Made by a program: the position numbers and the translations under genes. From the NCBI GenBank assembly GCA_965206775.1, contig CBDBKU010000003.1:2666001-2730000 (forward strand): a DNA stretch of 64,000 nt, read 5' to 3'. This DNA comes from VXMF01 sp965206775 (GTDB taxonomy: Bacteria; Acidobacteriota; Terriglobia; Bryobacterales; UBA6623). Shown here piece by piece: positions 45,385 through 54,320 of the stretch; position 1 is the first letter of the stretch, and each line of letters opens with the position of its first letter. Under the pieces are notes generated by a model, which had not been told where the DNA came from, did not search any database, and worked only from the letters and a program-made list of their open reading frames with translations.

Positions 45385-46380
45385 TCAGGCCGCCAGCTTC
45401 GACACTAGGTCGACGACGCGATTCGAGTAGCCCCACTCGTTGTCGTACCAAGAGAGGACCTTTACCATGTTGCCTCCGATTACGCGGGTCATCGCCCCGT
45501 CGACGATAGACGAGTTCGGGTTGCGCATGAAGTCACTCGAGACGAGCGGCTCTTCCGTATACCCGAGAATCCCATTCAGGCTCCCGGCGGCAGCTCCGCA
45601 GAGCGCCTCATTCACCTGCTCCTTGGTGACAGCCTGGCTCAGTTCCGCAACCAGGTCCACGACGGACACGTTCGGGGTCGGCACGCGAATCGAGAATCCA
45701 TCGCACTTGCCCTTCAGCTCGGGCATCACCAGTCCGATCGCAGCGGCGGCGCCGGTACTCGTCGGGATCATGTTCACCGCTGCCGCCCGTGCGCGTCGCA
45801 GGTCGGAGTGCGGCAGGTCCAGCGTCCGCTGGTCATTCGTGTAGCTATGGACCGTCGTCATTGTGGCCTTGACAATGCCGAACTGGTCGTGCAGGACTTT
45901 GGCGACTGGCGCGAGGCAGTTCGTAGTGCAGGAAGCGTTCGAGATCACGGTGTGGGACTCGTTGAGCTGGTCGTCGTTTACGCCCAGCACAACAGTGATG
46001 TCCTCGCCCTTGGCCGGAGCGGAGACAACCACCCGCTTCACGGTCCCGCCAAGGTGCTTCGCGGCTAGGTCGCGCTTCGTGAAGAGTCCTGTGGATTCGA
46101 CTACGATCTGGGCTCCGACCGAGTCCCAAGGGATTTGCGCGGGGTCGCGCTCTGAGAAAACGCGGAACTCGTCGTCATCGACTCGGAGCCCATCGTCCGT
46201 CGACGACACGTTCGCAGCCAGATTGCCGAGGACCGAGTCGTACTTGAGCAAGTGCGCGAGAGTCTTCTTGTCGGTAATGTCGTTTATCGCGACGATATCG
46301 ACATCGGGATTGCCCATCTGGGCGCGGTACACGTTCCGTCCGATGCGTCCGAAGCCGTTGATCGCAACTTTCACAGCCAT
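45385..46380 (-). CDS. gap: Glyceraldehyde-3-phosphate dehydrogenase
   Basis: A 331-residue cytosolic enzyme that oxidises glyceraldehyde 3-phosphate with NAD and phosphate. The NAD-binding AINGFGRIGRNVYR opens the chain, and the catalytic cysteine lies in SNASCTTNCLAP (C151). The GWAPDH C-terminal YDNEWGYSNRVVDL is complete. An AGGAGAG ribosome site precedes the ATG. It is the first gene of the gap-pgk operon. Confidence 0.97.
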   Translation of the reverse strand: MAVKVAINGFGRIGRNVYRAQMGNPDVDIVAINDITDKKTLAHLLKYDSVLGNLAANVSSTDDGLRVDDDEFRVFSERDPAQIPWDSVGAQIVVESTGLFTKRDLAAKHLGGTVKRVVVSAPAKGEDITVVLGVNDDQLNESHTVISNASCTTNCLAPVAKVLHDQFGIVKATMTTVHSYTNDQRTLDLPHSDLRRARAAAVNMIPTSTGAAAAIGLVMPELKGKCDGFSIRVPTPNVSVVDLVAELSQAVTKEQVNEALCGAAAGSLNGILGYTEEPLVSSDFMRNPNSSIVDGAMTRVIGGNMVKVLSWYDNEWGYSNRVVDLVSKLAA

Positions 46381-46676
46381 GCTATTCTCACTCTCCTGTC
46401 ATTGGGGCTTGTGTGAAGTCCCAAGTCAACCATTCCGGTGCTAGGGGTTCGTTACCGGATCGCGTTGGAGTCTGGGCCAAATGCCGTGATAGCGACCTCG
46501 ACTAGGCCAAGGCCTGTCGTAGAGAATCGCGCTTTTTCGAACACGGCTTACTTTCTGATCATACCGAAACGGCCTGCGCTTGCCGATCGCTCCTCGCCCG
46601 GCAGAGTAGCGCCTTCCGGCCATGCCGGTCGCGGCAAGCCGTGGGTGGGTTCCGCTCGCATGCGATAAAGGAACAA

Positions 46677-47225
46677 ATGCGAGCCTATTCGGAATCGATC
46701 TTGGAGCGCGCCTCGCGCGTCCGGCTGCTGTTGATGGACTGCGACGGAGTCCTTACGGACGGCACCATTTATTTCCTGCCAGCCCCCGATGGGCGCATAG
46801 CCGAGACCAAGGCGTTCGACTGCCACGACGGCATCGCTTTGACCTGGATCCGCCGTGCGGGCCTGGAAACAGGTATCATCACTGGTCGCGGCGGACTTGC
46901 AGTACAGGAACGCGCTAGGTCGTCGGGCATGCGGTACCTCATCGAAGGGCGAACCGACAAGCTCGCCTCGTTCAACGAGATCCTAGAGGACGCCGGGCTT
47001 GAGGCCTCGAAAGTCGCGTACGTCGGGGACGATATCACCGACCTCCCGTTGCTGCGTCGCGCAGGGCTAGCGGTCGCTCCTGCCAACGCGCGTCCCGAGG
47101 TTCGCGAAAGGGTGCACTTAGTCACCGAATCTTGCGGCGGACACGGTGCGATCCGTGATGTGGTGGAGCTCCTCCTGAAGGCACAAGGTCACTGGGAGGA
47201 GATGCAAGCCCGCTACGCCGACTAG
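46677..47225 (+). CDS. kdsC: 3-deoxy-D-manno-octulosonate 8-phosphate phosphatase (HAD family)
   Basis: A 182-residue HAD hydrolase of the KdsC type, which dephosphorylates KDO 8-phosphate on the way to lipopolysaccharide core. The nucleophile motif LLMDCDGVLTDG is at about residues 18-29, motif II in GIITGRGG, and motif IV VAYVGDDITDLPLLRRAG. The FDCHDGIAL segment after the first motif is typical of KdsC. ATG 46677 is preceded by AAAGGA. KDO itself supports the Gram-negative envelope inferred from lpxD. Confidence 0.9.
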   Translation: MRAYSESILERASRVRLLLMDCDGVLTDGTIYFLPAPDGRIAETKAFDCHDGIALTWIRRAGLETGIITGRGGLAVQERARSSGMRYLIEGRTDKLASFNEILEDAGLEASKVAYVGDDITDLPLLRRAGLAVAPANARPEVRERVHLVTESCGGHGAIRDVVELLLKAQGHWEEMQARYAD

Positions 47226-47284
47226 CGAGCCTCAACCGGCCCGTGTCGTCGATGTCGCTCGCACACGCCACCGAAACACGTTGG

Positions 47285-48943
47285 CTACTGGGAATCAGAT
47301 GTGGGCTTCGTCAGAGGCTGAGGCTGTGGCAGCGGCTTTCGTGGCAGCAATTCGTCGCGGTTTGCCGCTTGGTACACGAACGTGGCGACGATTATCGATG
47401 CCTGTATCAGGTCTGCGGATTGTGCGCGGTCGTAACCGTCCATGTTCGAGTGATGCGTTCGGGTCTCGTATTCCACTCGATCCTGAATGAACTGGAACCC
47501 GGGCAGGCCGATGGCATCGAACGACAAGTGGTCAGTTCCGCCTGTCTTGCGAATGCTGATCGTGGTGGCGTCCATGTCGCGAAACGGGGTGAGCCACTGC
47601 TGAAAGATCGGCCGAGCGCGGTCGTTGCCCTGAAGGTAGATCCCGCGAATCTTGCCTGTACCGTTATCTACGTTGAAATAGGCCGAGAACTTAGCATGCT
47701 TCTTGGATAGAGCCATTGTCTCGGGAACCCCGAAGTGCTCCTTGACGTAGGCCTCCGATCCCAGCAGGCCCTGCTCTTCCCCGCCCCACAGCGCGATCCG
47801 AACCGTCCGCGCCAGCGGCAGGTCCAAGGCTTTCAAGATCCGGACGGCCTCCATCATGACGGCGCAGCCGGCCCCGTTGTCCGTCGCACCGAGGGCCGCT
47901 GCCGTGGAGTCGAGGTGCCCGCCGAGCATCACGAGTTCGTCAGCCTTGGCAGCCCCCGGGATTTCGGCAACGACATTGACGGAATCGAGATCGTCCTTGT
48001 ATATGGTCGTCCGCACCTCGGCTTCGATCATGGCTCCGACGCCCTTGTCGACCAACCGATAGATCCGGTTGTAGTGTTCGGGGGTCAGCGCGATGGAAGG
48101 AGGTGGCAGGGCGTCCTCAACGTGGCGGTTGCCGGCACGCGGCGGGAAGACGGTGCCGCCATCGCCGCGTGCGGCCGGGTGGATTACGAGCTTCACGCCT
48201 TCAGAGACAAGGAAGGCGTTAAGCTTCGACTGGATCCGCCGCCGCTCCTTCGACCGGAACTCGTCGAACCAGCGCGGTGCCTTGACGAAGAAATTGCGTC
48301 TGTCCTCGGGGTCTTCCGGAATCTCCAATTCGGGATCAAGATAGTCGATCGGAGGCGACGCGGGCCGCGCCTTGGCTAGTTCCTGCAGGTCGGAGCTCGA
48401 GAAGCGATGCAGGGCGGGCTGGCTTCGTGGGCGGACCTTCTTCGGCTCGCCAATCATCACCAGGGATCCCGAGAGCTTCCCCTTCCATTCAGCGATATAT
48501 TCATCGACAGCCTGCTCGTCCCGGTTCGGGCGACCGTCCCGATTGATCGGGGCGAGAACCGGTTCGCCGGCAAGCATGCCGTCCGTGGAAGGACTCCACC
48601 CTAGCGGTACGCCAACCAGCTGCTCATACTAGGGCGCGGTGAGATGGACTGAGAAATACTCCCTCGACCACCCCTGCCCGAACGGCCCCCACTTCTCGAG
48701 ACCCGCGTTTTCGAGGCCCCAGCCGTCCATCGTCTCAGCAGCCCACTTCGCCGAGTCCATGAAGCCCTTCGAGTTAGTGATTCTGGGACCGTAGACTTCG
48801 ACGAGATGGAACAGGTGGTCCATTACCTGGCTGTTCTCGTACGCCTCGTGCTTGATGCGGCTAACGACCTCTAGATCAGGGCTATCGCTCGCAGCGACCG
48901 CCGCCGGGAGGACTGCTGCCACGAGTATGCACAAGCGCTTCAT
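47285..48943 (-). pseudogene. M28-family peptidase gene with single in-frame TAG
   Basis: A secreted M28 metallopeptidase split by one TAG at 48629-48631. The N-terminal piece begins with signal MKRLCILVAAVLPAAVAAS. After the stop the frame goes straight on with YEQLVGVPLGWSPST; relatives have glutamine at this place, so CAG to TAG is likely. All zinc ligands survive downstream: GGHLDSTAAA, TDNGAG, GGEEQGLLGSEAY, NVDNGTG and RTHHSNMD. Without the stop the protein would be about 552 residues. The intact rest suggests a recent mutation or a sequencing error. An internal start near 48577 would lack the signal peptide. Confidence 0.82.
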
Positions 48944-49298
48944 TGGATCATGCTAGCAGAGGGCCAACACCTCTCGGACCAGCCCCTCAGGCTCACAAAC
49001 CTAGAATTACCTAGGCCAAGAGACCACGGCTTGATGTCTACACTCCGGGTGGCAGTCTGCCCCAAGTGCTGCATTCATGCATCGCGCCGACCGTCCCAGC
49101 AAGGTGCATCATAGGCGTCGGGATCGACCGAGAATCTGTGGGCCCGTCAGCTTGCGAGGGTCGCCTGCCAGCTGTGCATTCACGGGTTTGCTCAGCTATG
49201 TATACCAAGACCATATTTTTTCCGCCAATTCGACATTCCGGAGCGAATTCCGGCAACTGATTCGTGCAATAATGCCCGCGTCAATATAAGGTCGTTCG
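48944..49298. other. Intergenic, 355 bases between divergent genes
   Basis: It probably contains promoters for the peptidase and the DUF1549 operon. The last 100 bases before 49299 are AT-richer than the surroundings. No known site or RNA was recognised. Confidence 0.35.
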
Positions 49299-51140
49299 AT
49301 GCCGATTCGGAAGCAATTTCTACTAATCTTGTCGGCCGTTGCGGTGGCTGCCGGGCAACAGACCGATCGCGAGACGATGAAGGAGGAGTCGCTGACTCCG
49401 GAGCAGTTCCGCGAAGCGCATGCCCCTCTTGTACAACAACGGGGCCCGGGGGGCGACGTATCAGAGATTACCCAGCGCATTGCCGGGCGCACTGGATCGG
49501 CCGCGGTCAAGCCTGCGACGCGACGGAATTTCGTCGACGACCACATCTTCGGGAAGATAGAGCGCGACGGGATCCCGCACGCCGCTCCGGCAGGCGATGC
49601 CGAATTCCTTCGCCGGGTGCAGCTGGATCTCGTCGGCCGGATCCCAACGCCACGCGAGGTGCGGGAATTCGTCGCCGACAGAGCCCCCGACAAGCGAAGC
49701 AACAAGATCGAGGAACTGCTCTCGCGAGAGGCATTTAGCGAAAAGTGGGCCTATTTCTACATGGATCTGTTCCGGGCCAACGGCAAGATGGGCCGCGGCC
49801 GCGAGCTGTTCCACTACTGGCTCAAGGAGAACATCCGATCCGACCGTCCGTACGACGAATGGGTGCGGGCAATCATCTCGTCGGCCGGCAAGAGCAGCAA
49901 CGTGCTCGCCGCCTCGAACGTGATCGCCCGCGAGCATGTCCAAGGCAAGCCGCAACCGGACGACGGCCATGACATGGGCATGGTGCATCAGCTTGACACG
50001 CACGACGAGCTGACGGTCCTGTACGGCAAGGCCTTCCTGGGGATCAATCTCTCCTGCATTTCCTGCCACGACGGAGTCAATCACTTGGAGCAGGTGAACG
50101 TCTACCTGACGGGCCAGAACCGCAACGACTTCCATCGCCAAGCGGCGTTTCTCGGTGCAACCCGGTATCTCATGTACTGGGAGGACGGCGATGTCAAAGC
50201 GAATGAATTCCTTATCGACGACCTTGCGCCGGGCTACGACACTTCGGGCGCCAGCATGCTTCGCATCGCTCGGTGGGGCGGCGACGCATCTCCGAAATTC
50301 CTGCTCACGGACGAAGCGCCGCGCGAAGGCGAAAGTCCCCGCGACGCCTTCGCACGGATTCTGACCGCTGATCCACAGTTCGCGAGAGCCACGGCCAACA
50401 TGTTTTGGAAGCAGCTGATGGGCTACGGAATCGTCGAGCCGCACGACGAATTCGACTTGTCGCGACAGGATCCGGCAAGCGTCCCCGAGGGCTGGCAGCT
50501 GCAGCCCACCCATCCCGAACTGCTCGACCAGCTAGCAGCTGAGTTCCGCCAGTCGGACTTCAGCCTGAGGAACCTCTTCCGTACGATCTGCAATTCGAGC
50601 GCATATCAGCTCTCGGCGAGCTTTCCTGGCGATTGGCACCCAGACTACACGACCTACTTCCCGCGAAAGTTCGTAAGGATGCTAACCGCGGAGGAATTGC
50701 ACGACGCCATTGTCGTTTCGACAAGCAGGCCTGGCGAGTTCAAGTTCGGCGGCGACGTGGTCGGCATGGCGATGAAGCTAAGCGAGCCGCAGGGCGACAC
50801 AGACCTGAAGTACCTGCTGCGAACGTTCGGTCAATCCACCCGACGGAATCCCCCCAAACCCCTGAACGGTTCGCTGCGGCAGCCTCTGGCGCTGATGCGG
50901 TCGCCGGTGGTGAGCGAGCGCGTGAAAGCGGAAGGCGACAGCCGCATCCAGCGCCTGCTCGACAGCTATGACGACAACGAGAAGGTGGTCGACGAGATCT
51001 TCCTCGCTACGCTGGCGAGATCGCCCTCCGACGACGAGAGGCAAGTCGCCATGGCGGAACTGTCCGATGACCGCACGGGCGGCGCCGAGAACCTGCAATG
51101 GGCTTTGATCAACAACGTCGAGTTCTTCTTCAATCACTAG
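49299..51140 (+). CDS. Secreted DUF1549/DUF1553 protein with one heme-binding motif
   Basis: A 613-residue exported protein (signal MPIRKQFLLILSAVAVAAGQ). The DUF1549 domain is recognised by FVDDHIFGKIERDGIPHAAP, FLRRVQLDLVGRIPTPREVR and WAYFYMDLFR. The DUF1553 part follows with NMFWKQLMGYGIVEPHDEFD and HPELLDQLAAEF. A single CISCH motif (C253, C256, H257) suggests covalent heme. The family is abundant in Planctomycetes and Acidobacteriota, almost always next to a DUF1501 gene; its function is unknown, with a role in polymer breakdown often suggested. It is the first gene of a three-gene operon. Confidence 0.92.
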   Translation: MPIRKQFLLILSAVAVAAGQQTDRETMKEESLTPEQFREAHAPLVQQRGPGGDVSEITQRIAGRTGSAAVKPATRRNFVDDHIFGKIERDGIPHAAPAGDAEFLRRVQLDLVGRIPTPREVREFVADRAPDKRSNKIEELLSREAFSEKWAYFYMDLFRANGKMGRGRELFHYWLKENIRSDRPYDEWVRAIISSAGKSSNVLAASNVIAREHVQGKPQPDDGHDMGMVHQLDTHDELTVLYGKAFLGINLSCISCHDGVNHLEQVNVYLTGQNRNDFHRQAAFLGATRYLMYWEDGDVKANEFLIDDLAPGYDTSGASMLRIARWGGDASPKFLLTDEAPREGESPRDAFARILTADPQFARATANMFWKQLMGYGIVEPHDEFDLSRQDPASVPEGWQLQPTHPELLDQLAAEFRQSDFSLRNLFRTICNSSAYQLSASFPGDWHPDYTTYFPRKFVRMLTAEELHDAIVVSTSRPGEFKFGGDVVGMAMKLSEPQGDTDLKYLLRTFGQSTRRNPPKPLNGSLRQPLALMRSPVVSERVKAEGDSRIQRLLDSYDDNEKVVDEIFLATLARSPSDDERQVAMAELSDDRTGGAENLQWALINNVEFFFNH

Positions 51141-51164
51141 AGAGGCAAGTCGGAGGCGGAACGG

Positions 51165-52556
51165 ATGAAGACGGTAGCTGAGACCTTTGGAACGAGGCGT
51201 GATGCGCTCCGGCTCGGCGGGATGGGCCTGGCGGGTGCAGCGGTCGAGGGATTCCTGCCCCGGCGCGTGTCGGCCGGATCGAAGGTCACGCCGCGCGGCA
51301 ACGCCCGAAACGTTCTCTTCTACGAGATCAACGGCGCAATCAGCCACCTCGAGTCCTGGGACTTCAAGGAGAACGCCGGCACTCCCCGGGACCTGGACGT
51401 CACCAGGCACCGCGAAGGCCTGTACCTGTCCGAGAAGCTGTTCCCGAACTTCAAGAGCCACATTGACAAGTTCGCGATCCTGCGCACGCTGCTGAGCCAC
51501 GAGGAAGTGCATTTCCGCGGGCAGACCTACGTGCAGACGGGCCGACCGCTGAATCTTGCCTTCGCGAGCGAAATACCAGCGATCGGCTCGGTCGTGGCCA
51601 TGGAACTCGAGCCTCGTCGCCGGCCAAACGACACCTTCCCCACCTACATGTCCTTCAACCTCGAGAAGGCATTCCCCGGGGCCCTCTCTACCGGATTCCT
51701 CGATCCCCGCTTTTCGGTGGTCGATATCAATCCGGAGATCGCCGGCCAAGGCTCGTCGCTGAACGAATCGGCACTGGAACTCGTCGAGGAGCGCTGGCGG
51801 CTGCTTTCGAAGCTGCGTGACGCGCAACGCGACAGGCTCGCATCGTACGAGCGCCGGATGGCCAGCTACGAGGGCTTCTACGACGCCGCGCACCACCTGC
51901 TGTCGGACGACCGCTGGACCCAAGCGTTCGAGATCAGCGACGCGGATCGCGAACGCTACGGCGAAACAGACGTCGCCACGTCGTGCATCTTGGCACGCAA
52001 CATGCTTGCGACGGACGCCGGCACGCGCTACGTGCATATTTGTCATCCGGGCTGGGATCATCACAAGTACATTTGGGATCACTCCGCCAAGACCAGCCAC
52101 TACAAGCTTTGCGCGGAGTTCGACCAAGCGTTCTCGACTCTAGTCGGGGACTTGGCCGTGATGCCGTCTCCGACGAATCCACGCAACACTGTGCTCGACG
52201 AGACACTGGTTGTCGCGATGAGCGAGTTCGGGCGCACGCCGGGAGCCCTCAATAACATGGCCGGCCGCGACCACTACAACAAGGTCTACCCCGCGCTATT
52301 CGCTGGAGCCGGCGTCGAATCGGGCTTGATTCTCGGAGAAACGGATGGCGACGGGGCTCAGTGCCTCGACACCGGATGGCATCGCGGGGAGCAGCCTCGA
52401 ATCGAGAACATCGTTTCGACCATCTACTCGGCTCTCGGAATCGACTGGTCCAAGAAGGTGCATGACACGCCGTCGAAACGGACCTACGCCTACGTCGACG
52501 AACTGGGTGCACCCGGCTGGATTCCGACCGACGAGATCAGTTCAATCTATGGCTAG
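51165..52556 (+). CDS. Tat-exported DUF1501 protein
   Basis: A 463-residue protein with a twin-arginine-like signal (TRRDALRLGGMGLAGAAVEG) and the DUF1501 core. That core has an alkaline phosphatase/sulfatase-like fold, but it has no formylglycine motif. Typical phrases are HLESWDFKENAGTPRD, VVAMSEFGRTPG and AGRDHYNKVYPALFAGAGV. It is the standard partner of DUF1549 proteins, probably acting on the same substrate outside the cytoplasm. It follows the DUF1549 gene by 24 bases and overlaps the next gene by eight bases. Confidence 0.93.
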   Translation: MKTVAETFGTRRDALRLGGMGLAGAAVEGFLPRRVSAGSKVTPRGNARNVLFYEINGAISHLESWDFKENAGTPRDLDVTRHREGLYLSEKLFPNFKSHIDKFAILRTLLSHEEVHFRGQTYVQTGRPLNLAFASEIPAIGSVVAMELEPRRRPNDTFPTYMSFNLEKAFPGALSTGFLDPRFSVVDINPEIAGQGSSLNESALELVEERWRLLSKLRDAQRDRLASYERRMASYEGFYDAAHHLLSDDRWTQAFEISDADRERYGETDVATSCILARNMLATDAGTRYVHICHPGWDHHKYIWDHSAKTSHYKLCAEFDQAFSTLVGDLAVMPSPTNPRNTVLDETLVVAMSEFGRTPGALNNMAGRDHYNKVYPALFAGAGVESGLILGETDGDGAQCLDTGWHRGEQPRIENIVSTIYSALGIDWSKKVHDTPSKRTYAYVDELGAPGWIPTDEISSIYG

Positions 52557-53313
52557 GCTCTGGGCGCTGGCACTGGCGGCCGTCACTCAGCTCTTCGCCC
52601 AGCATGCAGAGGTTGCCCGAATTCCGGAAGGTTCGTTCGTAATGGGCCGCGCCCACGCCCTGCCCGACGACGGACTGAAGTGGGTACCTCACTTGCTCCG
52701 CGACGACCGACCAGTTCGCACCGTCAGATTGGCCCCGTTCGATATCGACGTTCATGAAGTTACCAACCGTGAGTACGCCGAGTTCGTTGAAGCGAGCGAG
52801 CACGTCAAGGCTCCCCACTACTGGCCTGATGGCAAGCCCCCGCCGGAGAAGCCCGACGAGCCTGTGGCGAACGTCACTTGGGACGAAGCCGCTGCCTACT
52901 GCCGCTGGCGGGGAAAGCGCTTGCCCACGGAAGCTGAGTGGGAGAAGGCCTGTCGCGGTCGACTGGAATCGCAGAGGTATCCGTGGGGAGACAAGGAAGC
53001 TGACGAGACCCTGGCGCATTTCGATTCGGTCCGAGGGCCTAGAGCAGTTTGCGGGTACGAAACGAACGGGTACGGTTTGTGCGACGTCGCCGGCAATGTC
53101 TGGGAGTGGACCGCAGATCTCTATGGCCGGCACTACTACCGGGACGGACCTTCCGAGAATCCGACCGGAGCTGGGGAGGGCCACTACCGGGTACTGCGGG
53201 GAGGATCATGGTCAGACGTTCCAAAGTTCCTCACATGCGCTCACCGGAGCTTCGCCCGGCCGGAGGAACGGAGTCCCAACATTGGAATCCGCTGTGCGGG
53301 GAGCACGAAGTAA
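52549..53313 (+). CDS. Secreted SUMF1-domain protein lacking FGE catalytic cysteines
   Basis: A 254-residue protein with signal MARLWALALAAVTQLFAQ and one formylglycine-generating-enzyme/sulfatase-modifying-factor domain: IPEGSFVMGRAH, DVHEVTNREYAEFV, VTWDEAAAYCRWRGKRLPTE, DVAGNVWEWTADLYG and VLRGGSWSD. In true FGE a pair of cysteines follows GGSW/Y; here the segment is GGSWSDVPKFLTCAHRSF, and the one cysteine lines up with a later structural position. It is therefore unlikely to activate sulfatases and may be a ligand-binding or other SUMF1-type protein. Its ATG lies inside the end of the DUF1501 gene. Confidence 0.88.
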   Translation: MARLWALALAAVTQLFAQHAEVARIPEGSFVMGRAHALPDDGLKWVPHLLRDDRPVRTVRLAPFDIDVHEVTNREYAEFVEASEHVKAPHYWPDGKPPPEKPDEPVANVTWDEAAAYCRWRGKRLPTEAEWEKACRGRLESQRYPWGDKEADETLAHFDSVRGPRAVCGYETNGYGLCDVAGNVWEWTADLYGRHYYRDGPSENPTGAGEGHYRVLRGGSWSDVPKFLTCAHRSFARPEERSPNIGIRCAGSTK

Positions 53314-53633
53314 CTGTGGCCGGGGCGACATCTCGAGCCACTCCTGGACCGGCTCGGCAACACCCCGGTTGAAGCTAGCTGGACTCGGCTGAAGGCTGGG
53401 GACGCCAGCGCTGTCGGTAGCCCAACGGACAACAGTTCGATAGAACTGCTTGACTGACGAGCGGGTGGGCTGCGTCCACGAGACAGGGGCCGGATAGCCG
53501 CGGAGAGCCGATTTGCCCCGTCGACCCGTGCGGACGCAATCACCGTGTGTTCTTGCTAGAGTCGACGCTGCGGCACGGGTTTGCCGCGGGAAAGGGCTTA
53601 CAAGGCTTGGCTGGATCGGAATAGGAGGAATCA
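53314..53633. other. Intergenic, 320 bases, upstream of amt
   Basis: No gene is supported. It should carry the amt promoter. A strong ribosome site (AGGAGG) is found just before 53634. Confidence 0.35.
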
Positions 53634-53920
53634 ATGCGCTCACCAGGATTCGAATCCTCAGACGTTAGTGGCGGCAGATCGCGACGCCTGAGCACCCGAT
53701 TGGGTAGGGCGGCGGCCGTCATTGCACTAGCGCTCGCTCCGACAGAGGCTCATGCAGCCGTAGAGGGCGAGGCGCAGTTCATTCTGAACACCTTCGCGTT
53801 CCTAGTCTGGGGAGCGCTAGTGATGTGGATGGCTGCGGGCTTCACGATGCTCGAAGCTGGCTCGGTCCGTACCAAGAACGCCTCGATGATCTGCCTGAAG
53901 AATATCGGCCTGTACTCTAT

Positions 53921-53929
53921 TGCCGGGCT
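53921..53929 (+). repeat. Target site duplication, left copy
   Basis: TGCCGGGCT, identical to 55660-55668 and directly abutting the left terminal repeat of the element. Confidence 0.95.
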
Positions 53930-53946
53930 CACTAGTGTCGCGTTAA
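53930..53946 (+). repeat. Left terminal inverted repeat of IS
   Basis: CACTAGTGTCGCGTTAA, 17 bases, perfect reverse complement of 55643-55659. Confidence 0.95.
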
Positions 53947-54320
53947 AACTCGTTGAAAACAAAGGGGTTAAGATATCGTCCGTATTTTCTTCTGTAGTAC
54001 CGATTCGTAAGTGTCCTGAATTCAATGGGTTAGTCTCACGAGACAGGCCGCGGCGAACTTAGAAAAGTGTAGGATCTCGAGGCGGAACGGCGTCTTGGAA
54101 CCGGTGGGCTCATTCCAGGCGCGACCTGCCAGGCATCTGCCGGTCGCCGGCCTGTCCTTGGACCCGTGCTCAAGGAACTTGCGGTGCGCGCTGTCGCTGG
54201 CCTCCGGACTGGCGGGTGCGGAGGTGCGAATTCCGGTGATATCGACCGCGCGGTCCGAAGGATTTGCAACACCAACCCCGGAAGTCTTCGAACGTTTTGG
54301 CTGATTTCACGAGTGTCGGG

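Noticed and set aside
38158..48631. Stop-codon reassignment (TGA as Arg or TAG as Gln) to explain the two single-stop genes
   Set aside because: Intact genes in the window end with TAG and TGA normally, and two different stops would have to be recoded to two amino acids. Nonsense mutations are simpler.
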